This document shows, in pieces, positions 36,950 through 46,929 of a DNA stretch of 64,000 bases (positions are counted from its first letter, which is position 1; each line of letters starts with the position of its first letter). The DNA lies in contig QRFJ01000056.1 in NCBI GenBank assembly GCA_006176705.1, forward strand, positions 1,657,352-1,721,351, written 5' to 3'. The position numbers and the translations under genes were made by a program. The DNA is from Cocos nucifera. Taxonomy: Eukaryota; Streptophyta; Magnoliopsida; Arecales; Arecaceae. The notes beneath the pieces are model-generated. The model was not told the DNA's origin, searched no databases, and saw nothing but the letters and a program-made list of their open reading frames with translations.

Positions 36950-37715
36950 GTTAAGCTACCTCTCGTCAGAACCGGGAGAACCGGATAGCCCAAGAGTATA
37001 CGCACACTTTCGATCGTAAGTCTATAGCCAATCGTGTGCATAGAGAGATAATAAATTCTAAATCTTACTAAATAAATTAAATTAATATTTTTTTTATATT
37101 TCTGATAAACTAATCCATTGTTATAACTGACGAGAGATGGAGTGATGTCCAATTGTAGCGAGATCTTCTGATCCAGCCGTACGGATAAGAAGGGCTGGCC
37201 GATGAATGCCGCGATCGAGAGAATTTTTATAAGTATTAAATATATTAATATATATTATTAGTATTATAGCATTTCTTATAAAATTTTATTTATATTTATA
37301 ATTATAGGATCAGTTAGATGCGCTCGCGAGCGAGGGTCTGGATACCTCTAGCCCCTATGACTATCTGTTTCAGGTCTTAAGGCCCGAGTACTCTGGGAGG
37401 ATCCAATGCAGGTCCAAGCATACGCCGACCAGCTATTGGTCTGAGGCGAGCGTCTCTTCATAGACTTTCAGTGTCATCAGTCGGGAGAAGCTTGAGGCGG
37501 CGTTGGCACAGGCAAATCATGCTGCGATGCAGGCAGATCGGGCTGAGGAGCGTGCATCTCATCTGGAAGGTATCATAAGAAACATGGTGTCGACGCTCAG
37601 CGCATATTTTGGAGGTGCCTCACAGGTTTTGAGGATATGTTGGCGCGCATTCCAGCTCCAGCTCCGGCTCCAACTCGTGCTTGATCTCCTGGGGATGACG
37701 ACGATATAAATTTAG
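36950..37715 (+). pseudogene. CACTA transposase fragment (Transposase_24-like), right part
   Basis: Resuming after element 2, the plus strand has an NR-x-KLP-like segment (about 36950-36990) and later 'KKGWPMNAAIERIF'. An intron-like AT-rich stretch follows. Then come 'DQLDALASEGLDTSSPYDYL', 'FQVLRPEYSGRI' and a Q/A/E-rich coiled-coil tail near 37503-37600 (QANHAAMQADRAEE). This order matches the C-terminal half of Transposase_24 proteins. Stops break the frame. Confidence 0.6.
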
Positions 37716-37899
37716 GAAACTTTTGATATATATATTTTTTAAAAAAATATTATAATAAATTTTATTCGGCAATAAAATTTTAGCATTTCAAAAATATTTT
37801 TATGTTTATAATATTTTTTTGTGTTATATATTTCTACATTTATCAGATAAAATATATAAAAAATTAAAAATTTTATATTTTTTTAGTTAGTTAGAAGCT

Positions 37900-38380
37900 A
37901 TGGCAGCGGTTTTACAATTGCTGTTGTAGATCACGCCAATCGCTATCGTAGGCAATGTGTCAATCGCTGCATTAGACCTACGATAGCAGTTACATAACCA
38001 CTTTCATAGACAAGTGTATGGCAGTAGTTTCATAACCGCTGCCATAAATTAGTCTATCACAGCGATTTTATAACTGCTGTCATAAACAAGCCTATGACAT
38101 CAGTTTAAAAACCGCTGCAATAGGCACTTTATGGCAGCGATTTTCATAATCACTGCAACAACTGCTACCATAGACCTACGACGACACTGCTACCATAGAC
38201 CTACGGCGACAGTGATAGTGACAGTGGTTAACTAACCGCTAGCAGCGATTTTTTGGGCTACGACAGTAATTTATCATATACCTACGACGATGGCTATAGT
38301 GACAGCGATTAGCTAATCGCTATCATAATTTATAGTAGTGATTTTTTAGGCTACGGCAGCGGTCGTAAATGATTGCCATC
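37900..38380. repeat. CACTA subterminal repeats (right end)
   Basis: Many copies, in both orientations, of 12-20 bp motifs around ATGGCAGCGGTTTT, AACCGCTGCCATA and AGACCTACGACGACA. Subterminal arrays of this kind bind the CACTA transposase. The left end has a shorter set at 25160-25310. Confidence 0.75.
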
Positions 38381-39290
38381 CATCATGTTTCTATGCTAAA
38401 TAGATGGTTGGATAAATTAGCAAGGTGAGCAATACGATGGGTAATGGTCATCCATATCATAGATATGTTGCCCATCTAACCATGCACAATTTTCTTCAAT
38501 GCAAAACATATATTGCGGAGGGTTCCGCCTCAAATAAAAGCCAGAGCAATTTGCATTAGGAACGTGCAGAATATGTGAAAAAACAGCGGGAGTAAGGTGC
38601 CCAGAGATGATTCAATAAAGGGCTCCTTGGTAGCAAATTTTTTTTTCAGTACATATATCAAAATCTTTTCCTTAAAAAAATAAAAATAAAAATAAAAAGC
38701 AGCAGTCCTCGTCATGAATCACATGCAGCATGCGACATTGCATTTTCCGATTATACATGAAAAAAATATGTAGAAAAAGACTTCAAAATCAATGCTAAGA
38801 CAGACGTGCTGTGCGAGTACAAAACAACCGACGCGTTACCCCTTATCAACATCCCAACAGACTGGAAACTGATAATAGAAAATGAGTAGAAAGAGCATAT
38901 AACTGATGGCCGGTGAACGTACAGGAAGAGATGTATGGAACTCACCTAAACAATAATTGGCCAGGCATGACTTCTTGTCGATAATGGTTATAATTATATA
39001 TTATTTTGATCAAAACCAAACTATACATGGAAAGAGCCAAGGAACGATGACTTTTTATATGATTTACCACATCCAAGGTACGTGGGCATGTTGCAATCCA
39101 CATGCACGATTCCCTCGACCACTCCTTAGATTGGAGACTGGTCTAAATCAAACCCCTCTGATACGGCTGCGTTGAGGTGGTAATATTGCTTTTGTCCAAT
39201 AAATTTCCATCCCTAGTACACCAATCAAATTTAGATATTTGTGACCACTATTTCACGTCTAATTCTTGCCATCGGAGCTCAGATACATGT

Positions 39291-39337
<47 letters not shown>

Positions 39338-39477
39338 CAGATACTGTGAAGGATGTCAGCTGGCCATGGGTTGCAACGGTTTCCTTCCAGTTGCTGAGAG
39401 AGTGCTGGTGCTGCGCATTTAAATAGTCCTCATGTCATGATAAGGGTCTCCATAATACTGTGGATATTGTGGCTACA

Positions 39478-39554
<77 letters not shown>

Positions 39555-40814
39555 AGAGCTAGAGATAAGGAGAAGAGAATAGTAGTTGTTGAGGTGGAAG
39601 CTATGCAGATCAGCATGAAACTGATCTTTCTCGCAATCGTGGCAATTCGTTTGACAACCCACGCGAGAGAGACGCGTGAGAGATGAGAGACCTGAATTAG
39701 TTCGGTGCACTTAATAGGGCGGCAGATTCGAAGATCTCTTTCTGGATTGTCTCTCCCGTTATCCGCAAAAAACAACTCACAGCATGCGAGTAGCCAATGG
39801 CATCTTGACTTTGGGCCAAGTAAATGATTGGATTGACCGATTTAATTAAGTCCGAGTCAGGGTGAATTGTTTCAAGTTTCCTAACGGGAACATTGATTGC
39901 ATGAACTGCACAGTATGAAACAACCGTATGATCAATGGGGATCCTAGAGAGGGATAATATCGATGTTTTATCGGAGTTTTAACACGAATGCATGACTTGT
40001 TGAATTTTAAGATCTTGTGATGGATGTGATTTGAAAAGATACGCGACGATGCACGGGAAATTGATTATGCTTTGGTGTGCTCGACTTGATAAAGCCCTGC
40101 GTAGTTTGTAGCCGAAACGCTGGAAATTGGACACCTCCAAGCGAAGCGGAGATCCGGACTTCGATTTCCGTATGCAAATAAGCTCTATATAAAATTAATA
40201 AACTAGTCAAAAACTCATGCGGAATGGATAATTAATTATGATATATAATTATTAATTTTTTTAATAATAATATTTTTTAATTTTTTAATATTTTATTTTA
40301 TTTATTATATATATTATATATATTTTTTTCTTTTTATTCTTATATTTTCTTCACGTTCGTCAATATTGCCTTACCATCGCTTTTATTTTTTTTTTTTTTT
40401 GACAAATACTAATTTCGATTGCACTCATGTCATCTTTTTTCCTCATATTTTCTTCACGTTCATCGATACCGTCCCACCTTCTATTGCTCCACCATCATTT
40501 TTCTTCTCTTTCAATAAAAATCGATCATGATTGCACCTCCCAATGGTTCTGCTGGTATCACGGCCCCTAGAGCCACCACTCTCCCTTCTTTCTCTTCCAT
40601 TGCCTCTTCCTGCCACCACCAACATCTTCTATCTTGGCCATTCCCTCTTCACCCGCCCCCTTTGCATTCCCTTACATTTTGATATATATATATATATATA
40701 TATATAATAATTATTATATATTATAATAATTATAATAATTATATATATTCTATATATTATAATAAATATAATATATATAATTATATTATATATATGTCGT
40801 CGTCCTTCCATCTC
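38381..40814. other. intergenic DNA with several microsatellites
   Basis: No gene recognised. It contains (AC)n-(GA)n at 39290-39335, (AT)n at 39480-39550, a T run near 40386-40400 and AT-rich sequence at 40680-40795. TATTTTCTTCACGTTC occurs twice about 100 bp apart (near 40344 and 40446), marking a small duplication. ORFs here are repeat artefacts. Confidence 0.5.
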
Positions 40815-41460
40815 CTAGGCCCCCGCTGGTGTCTCTGCCAGACTCCCTTCTCGTCCGCTCAGCCCTCCTCCTAACCGGTAAGCCCAACGGCCTCGCCACC
40901 CTCCTTCGCCTCTTCTACCGCCCCCACTCGCGTCTCCACCAGACTCCCTCCTCATCCGCTCCGCCCTCCTCCCCACTAATAAGCCCGACGGCCCTGCCGC
41001 CTCTCCGCCTCTTCTTCCGCCCACCACCACCGCCACCATCATTCACAATGCGGACCTCTCCGGTGCCCTCCTCTGCTGCTCTTCACCCGCGCCCCCCCTA
41101 CCGCCACCGTCTTCCACGATGCGGACTCCCCCACCGCCTTCTTCCTCTCTTATGCTGCCTCCGCCTACTCCCCCGCCAACCTCGCCGCCCTCTTCCTCCT
41201 GGCCATCGCCTCCGGCAACTCCTGCCTCGTCTCTGCCCTCCTCGCTGCCGACGCTAACCCCTCCGCCCGCGGGATGACCATCGCTCCGCTCTCGCCCTCG
41301 CCCTCGCCTCCGATAGTGCCGATGCCATCATCGCCCTCTTCGATGCTGGTGCTTGGGTCAAACCCATCGCCTCCAATCTTTCCTTCCATGCTGCTGCTGC
41401 CTCCGATCTCGCTGATCTCATCTCCCTCCTCGCCGGATCCTGCCCCGACCCGGCCTACCA
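40815..41460 (+). pseudogene. ankyrin-repeat-like gene fragment, frameshifted
   Basis: This is an abruptly GC-rich segment in AT-rich surroundings. One frame gives 'LPDSLLVRSALLLTGKPNGL', echoed about 105 bp later by 'PDSLLIRSALLP', an internal duplication. From about 41115 a second frame reads 'SPANLAALFLLAIASGNSCL' and 'VSALLAADANPSAR'. After a frameshift near 41265 a third reads 'HRSALALALASDSADAIIAL' and 'FDAGAW'. The A-S-G-N...L-V-x-A-L-L-A-A-x-A-N-P pattern is ankyrin-like. The parent gene is unknown. No frame is open throughout, so it cannot encode the original protein. Confidence 0.5.
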
Positions 41461-41699
41461 TGGAAATGTACTACCTGGCCGGCCCGGGCCTCTTCATCGA
41501 CGACCATGGCTTCACCATCTACCTGCTCGATGGCCACGGCTACTTCTGCGTCTTCTCGTTCGCCGGCGATGAAGGCACCATGCTGTACTCGGTGCGATTC
41601 ATGGAGATGCAGGCAAAGAGGGAGCAGCAAGAGGAGGAGATAGGGCAGTGGCGGTTTATGCATCGGGGGCCTTCTTGGTGCTGCAACTATTTTGACTGA
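41460..41699 (+). pseudogene. carotenoid cleavage dioxygenase 7-like (CCD7) N-terminal fragment
   Basis: From the ATG at 41460 the frame reads 'YYLAGPGLFIDDHGFTIYLL' then 'DGHGYFCVFSF', and ends with 'GQWRFMHRGPSW' and a stop at 41697-41699. The G-P-G-x-F-x-D-D-H-G...D-G-H-G-Y pattern followed by W-R-F-x-H-R-G-P belongs to CCD7 (MAX3/HTD1), the plastid enzyme that cleaves 9-cis-beta-carotene in strigolactone synthesis. Only about 80 residues of a family of roughly 600 remain; the iron-binding histidines further on are absent. It is fused without a gap to the ankyrin-like fragment. A captured or transduplicated piece is likelier than a decayed gene in place. Confidence 0.65.
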
Positions 41700-41786
41700 A
41701 ATATTACTAATAAATATTAATCGATACTACGTAGCATAATTAAAACCATCCGAGATGCTGAAGTGGCAAAATCATAATACTTTATA

Positions 41787-41824
<38 letters not shown>

Positions 41825-42192
41825 GGGATCTATAGGTAATTTAGTTATATAAGTAGGCAACATGCATGGAAGAGTTTTTTTATTGGAAGAGTTTCTTATT
41901 TGGATGTTCCATGTGGACCTGTAGATACTGCATATGTATAGTGTACATTTCTAGTATGAATGTTACCATGCACGGGCCTATAAGTTCTAACGGATTTTTT
42001 TCTCGACCGCCATGCATATTAAAAAAACCATAGTTTTGAAATTAAGGAGGGTTTTTCCCCCTAATTCTATATCATTTTCTATATTGAAAATGCTTTTTCT
42101 CTAGATTACTTATACAATCCTTGCTATATCAAACAAAAAAAATTTAAAATTCTAGTTGCAAACTAATAAGAAAGATTTCTTCTATTATAACT
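41700..42192. other. intergenic DNA with (ATT)n microsatellite
   Basis: A run of about 12 ATT units lies at 41788-41824. Otherwise AT-rich, with no gene recognised. ATTGC at 42193-42197 is the left copy of the target-site duplication of element 3. Confidence 0.6.
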
Positions 42193-42197
42193 ATTGC

Positions 42198-43155
42198 TGT
42201 CAATGTCTGACTTGTGTAGGAGCTAACCGATCCAAGCTCGCCAGAGATTGACTCTACATCGAATGGGGGAGGACCTATAAATCAAGTCTCTTGACAGGAA
42301 TTATTTTCGATGGAGATCCTTCGATGTTCAAGTCAGTCATAGAATATAGTAAAAATGAGGGAGAGAGATTTTGTCTGAGAGCTTATATGAAGGTCCTCTA
42401 TATCCCCTATTCTTAGGTGGGGCAGCTGGCCATTTTTGAAAATTCAAGCAAGAGTGGTAAAGTGAATCACGTTACTTCTACTTTATTTGGCTGAGGTGGG
42501 CTGCCATTTATTAGTTTTGGAGCATATATGAAAAGTGAAGTAGATATAGCAAGCATTTGGTGTGTAACTACCATCGTGAATCTCAACTCATCACCTCGGC
42601 TGGCATTGGCCAAGCCAACTAGATCGTTATGTGGACTAGGTTTAGATACTATCGGGCGTAGCCAGTGGTAAATCTATAAAATTTTATCACTGGGGGCACA
42701 TTATACATAATAATAATAAAAATCCATAATTTTCGTAGAGGAGTCATGGAGCAATGGCCGATAGGCATTGGGCTACCGGCAGAGTCACGGTTCTCACGGA
42801 GGAGGGTTTTAAGCTTAGGACTGGGGCTGGCGATGGGTGGCGGTGGAGTCGTGGAGCAATGAGTGCCAGATGGAGAAGAAGAGCTAAACGTGGTATGGGG
42901 CCAGCGGAGTCATAGAGCTGGGCGCCAGAGGAGTCACGAAGAGCGGGAGAAGGACGCCAGAGGAGTTGCGAAGTCGAGTAGTCACGGAGTCGAGGAGTCA
43001 TGGAGGAGCATTTCACCAGTGGGGGTAGGGGCCAGTAAAATATTTAATGGAATTATGGGCTTTGGGCTTGGGTCGTCGAGGGCTATGGCCCCCAACGCCA
43101 CTATATTGGATCCACCCCTGGGCATAGCCGAGGTAAACTGATACTTAATAACAAA
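42198..43155 (-). repeat. LTR of element 3 (left), interrupted by a hAT element
   Basis: The LTR matches the right LTR: GGCAGCTGGCCATTTTTGAA at 42422 corresponds to 58370, and the order of landmarks is kept. The hAT insertion at 42663-43120 splits it. Right of the end is a purine-rich tract on the minus strand (GAGAGTGGAAAATAT), the likely polypurine tract. About 100 bp near 42300-42400 is absent from the right LTR. Confidence 0.82.
42663..43120. mobile_element. non-autonomous hAT element (458 bp) in the LTR
   Basis: Ends are CAGTGGTAAATC on the left and, on the opposite strand, CAGGGGTGGATCC on the right. The flanking 8-bp duplications are GGCGTAGC (42655-42662) and GGCATAGC (43121-43128), 7 of 8 identical. 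The sister LTR carries the unoccupied site: GGGTGTAGC runs straight into TGAGATAAAC near 58580. There is no transposase. The interior is rich in GGAGTCACGGAG-like repeats; ORFs are not meaningful. Confidence 0.88.
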
Positions 43156-43639
43156 TATTTTCCACTCTCGAGTTTGGACTATTGGTAGATCGGGCGAGGA
43201 AAGTAGAAGCATTGAGTGAAATGGCAGTTTTCTCAGCTCAGCTCATATTATGCTCATTAATGCTTGGACATGTGGCGGTGGCTGGTTGGATGAAATAAAT
43301 TACATGCTCAAGTATGATAGTGGGGATCCATGAGAACTTGGCTCAGCCAGTCCCAAGCCAACATGTGGTGAGCATCCAATGACTTAGTTAGGACTGTTGT
43401 CGGATCTAAGCCATCCCCCCATCTATAGATAGTAGCCCATCTCAGTCAACCCCACTTCTTTTGGGATGTTGCTGGGCGCTCCGGCAACTTTCATGAGAGC
43501 TTGGCCGCTTTCTGATGTATCTTTGATAGTCTCCAACAATCTTCTAGCGAAAGCCCGACCTACGATCCAAGGTTAGCTTTGCTTCGATTTAGCCCCATAC
43601 TCTTCTTTTTTCGCTTTTCTAACTACTTTTGAAAATTTC

Positions 43640-45414
43640 TACTGAGATGAGTGGTACTCTTAGCTAGGCCCGAAGCTGGTCCACCGACTAGGAACCATCT
43701 CAAAGTCAAGAGTTCTTCCTTGAAGTATGACTCCGAGGAGCTTGAGGTCAGGGATGAGGAAGTCTTCAGCCCCAGGTGCTTTCAGTCTATCCTCATCCTC
43801 GAGGATTTGGGGCCGATCCAAGCTCAATTCCAAATTCTAGCTGAGTTTTAGTTGGAGGCTCTAGATCCTATCGATAGTATTTATGATCTGCTGCGAGGTC
43901 GGCTTGGTCTCTATGAGAAGACCCTCAGAGCCGGCTTAAGGCTACCTCTTTACCTTTTCTTCATTCATCCTTTTCATTCCCTTGAAATTGCTACAAGCTT
44001 GGAAGTGCCAAACTCGTGGTGATTCATTATGGGTTTCACTGCCAACTCTCTTGGTCAGTGTTTGATCTACCATTTTGCTCTTTCAGGCCTTCTTTACTTT
44101 TAAGAGATACCCCACGAAGCGAAACTGGTGGTATCTCTCACCTCGGAGAGGGCATAGCCTGATCTAAAGCATTCCTTCCTCCGAACATAGGTGGAAGGAG
44201 AGATTTTTTTTTTGTTTCCTATTTTGAAGACTAGGGCTTTACCTCATGGGGCCAACCTCGGAAGTTGGTGGTCCATGTCCCATCACTAGGCAATGCCAAG
44301 CACTAAGATGTGAAGATTTTGCTCAGGCAGAAGGTTCTTCCCTTGAAGGAGCTACTGTCCGATACAACCTTATACAATGTCGATCTTAGCTAGGTCGACT
44401 CGCAAGATAAATACCTACTCCAATTTTGTTTAATCTTTTCTTCTGATTTCCATTACTATATGTGCTAATACGCTCGCCTCAGTTTGCCACAGAGATAAGA
44501 ACTGAGGACCTAGAAAGACTGCGCAGAACAACATAGAAGAAGAAGAGAGTCTCAGCAGTTGTTGAGGAATTATCTAAGTGCCCTTGCACCGAGGCTTCTC
44601 GAAGGTTTGCAGAGGCCCCTTTTGTTGACCCCAAGGTGATGGTGGTCAGCCCAATAAAAGTTCTTCCATCTAGGGCAGCACTTTCGCTCCAATCCAACAC
44701 TTTCTCAACCTCTCGAGGTGAGGGGACCTCCTAATCAAGCCCCAATGCCTCTAGTTCAGCATTGATCGTAGCCCTTACAAAGATTGAGCAAGGGTTGTGT
44801 ATCAGCACTATCCGACCCTTATCAGACTCCGCACTGGGGAGCTGACGGGTAGCTCAAGATCTCATCCGCAGGATCCTCCTCCCAGTCAATGTGAAAAAAT
44901 TGGAGTTAGGCTCTAGTTTCCACTGAACTGATACCTACAACTCCTTCATTCGGATGAGTTACGACGATCTTTGTACTTTGAATATTTTATTTTGATTATG
45001 TAGATCAGGTCGGCTAATTCTTATTCTTCCTTTGCTTTTCTTTTAGCCCGCCCACCATTTGGAGTACTTTCTGAATGCAGCTAAGGTGGTGAGGTTTGAG
45101 ATGGCCTAGGTCAGAAGAAGATGGACACGACTAAGGAAAGGGCCCTCGAAGTGAAGAGGGCCAAGAATAAGGCTCATGCCATCCTGAGCAGAGTAGGAAA
45201 GGAGGTCGGATGCCTGAAGGAGGTGCTGAGGCAATCGAAGGAGAAACTCGCGATTGCCAAGGTAGAGGCCAAGGCGATGAAATGGACTCGAAAGGTTGTG
45301 GAGGACTTTCGGACTTTGGAGGAGTTTGTAGATGAGAAGGCTGAGGTCGTAGGTTATTATTATCCCAACTTGGACCTTTTCTTATTGCCCGATGATGATG
45401 ACAACATCCACTGA
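43640..45414 (+). pseudogene. antisense ORF region of element 3 (gypsy-type transposon domain-like)
   Basis: Between integrase and the left LTR, on the strand opposite to gag-pol, lie fragments resembling the extra ORF of some Tat elements. The best part is 45121-45414: a Lys/Glu/Ala-rich coiled coil (MDTTKERALEVKRAKNKAHA onward) and then 'YYPNLDLFLLPDDDDNIH'. Plant 'putative gypsy type transposon' proteins end with a similar F-P-x-L-D-L motif. Upstream frames (for example 43651-43851) are broken. The role of such antisense ORFs is unknown. Assignment rests on position, strand and the C-terminal motif. Confidence 0.55.
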
Positions 45415-46066
45415 ACCTCCTACTTGACCTAACCTTTGAAGAATATCAGATCTTCAGGTTCCTCTTGCTAGAGGCTACCGTTATTGGATAGGCGATAGCT
45501 TGGGTCGAAGAAGCTGCTAGCCAAATTGAAGAAGGCGCCCCTCTGGCCGAAGCATAGGCTTTTTTCTTTTCTTCTTTTTGTAATCCTGGTTTGGCTTTTC
45601 GAACTTGTTTTATAGTCGGTTTGTCCAACCTATCTTGTAAATATTTTAAGTATCTAAATGAAAAAGTACTTTTCCTAGAAAGTAGCATCACATGTCGAAG
45701 TCTTTTTCCTTCTCTCTCTTTTCTTCTTCCTTTTTTTCTACTAATGCATGCTTTTACTAGATTGATCTTCGTAGATCAGGTCATCAGGAATCCCATCCTT
45801 CAAAGGTCATATTGAGTTGGCGATTCACCCACCACAAACTTTTGAAGTTGTGCACCTTGGCCTTTCCACCTCGGGACTCGGCTTACTATTGTTTGAAATT
45901 TGCTTGCGGGGTCATTTTTAGTTTCCCAGGTGATTGAGTTTTCAAGGTCAGTTCATTTTATTACATACTATGACCCTCAAGCCAACCTTCACTAAATGAA
46001 ATTCTTTGAAGGATTTTAGCTCAACTGGTGTCAATATTAGGTGCCACATGTTCGAGGATCCATTGA

Positions 46067-46850
46067 TGAGGTTATCCCTTGCTTCTCAATCGGTTGAGGT
46101 TTTGTGTGTTGGCTTTGGCTAGACAAGTCATCCTCTCGAGGGTTCTCTTATGGGGTTATCTTTTGCTTTTCAGTTGATTGAGATTTTGGACTCAACTAGC
46201 TTTAGCGGGCCGAGCCATTTTCTCAAGTGTCATTTTATGGGGTTACCACTTACTTCATGGTTGGCTGAGATTTTGAGCTCAACTGGCTTTGGCTGGAATG
46301 AGTCATCCTCCTGAGGGTTCTCTTATAGGATTAACCTTTGTTTCTCAATCAATTGAGATTTTGGACTTATCTTGGTTTGTTGGATGAGCCATCCTTTTGA
46401 GGATCCTCTTATGAGGTTACCCTACGCTTCTCGGTTGATCGAGATTTTAGGCTCAGCTACCTTTGGTTGGATGAGTCATCCTCCCAAGGGTCTTCTTTAG
46501 TTGGATGAGTCACCCTCCCAAGTGTCCTCCTGAGGCTCAACTGGTTTTGGTTGGACCATACCAAATCCCATGGTGGATAACATGCCAAGTTGCCCCTTGT
46601 ATTTCACCAATTCTCGATTGCATGTTATCCACTGTGCACATGCTTCAAGATTTGCCCTGGTTCACTTGGATCCGATGCATGTAATAATTTCTCCCTCTAA
46701 TGGGGTTGCCCCTCACTTCTCGATCAGTCAAGATTTTGGACTCAACTAGCTTTGGTGGGTTGAGCTATCCTCCTGAAGGTTCTCTTATGAGGTTGCTTCT
46801 CGCTTCTCGATCGGCCAAGGTTTTGGGCTTGGTTGGTTTTGTTCTTGTGA
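46067..46850. repeat. 86-bp tandem repeats in the pol-LTR spacer of element 3
   Basis: Copies recur near 46067, 46151, 46238, 46326 and 46412, and again near 46699 and 46788. Each contains GGGGTTACC...CTTCTCGATC...GAGATTTTGG and CATCCTCCTGAGGGTTCTC. The spacing is 84-89 bp. The position matches the 115-bp repeats of element 2 although the sequences differ. Confidence 0.82.
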
Positions 46851-46929
46851 TTTCTACAAAGCTTAAGTGCGAAAGCTTTTATTTCAAAATAAAAAAATGA
46901 TATTTATATTATTGATAGTATATTTATAG

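Larger units (their letters stand above)
25143..38340 (+). mobile_element. CACTA (En/Spm-type) DNA transposon, split by a gypsy insertion
   Basis: The left end reads CATTACTATAAA, the right end reads CACTACTATAAA on the opposite strand, giving a 12-bp terminal inverted repeat with one change. Flanking triplets ATA and ATT are a possible decayed 3-bp duplication. About 160 bp inside the left end and 450 bp inside the right end carry subterminal repeats around GGCAGCGGTT/AACCGCTGCC, as in this superfamily. Fragments of a Transposase_24-like gene lie on both sides of gypsy element 2. Without the gypsy insertion the CACTA would be about 3.85 kb. The right boundary is uncertain, because repeat-like sequence (GGCTACGGCAGCGGT) continues to about 38370. 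Confidence 0.72.

Noticed and set aside
42744..43141. Open frames of about 90 codons on both strands inside the hAT element
   Set aside because: They come from GGAGTCACGGAG-type repeats of a non-autonomous element and show no transposase features.
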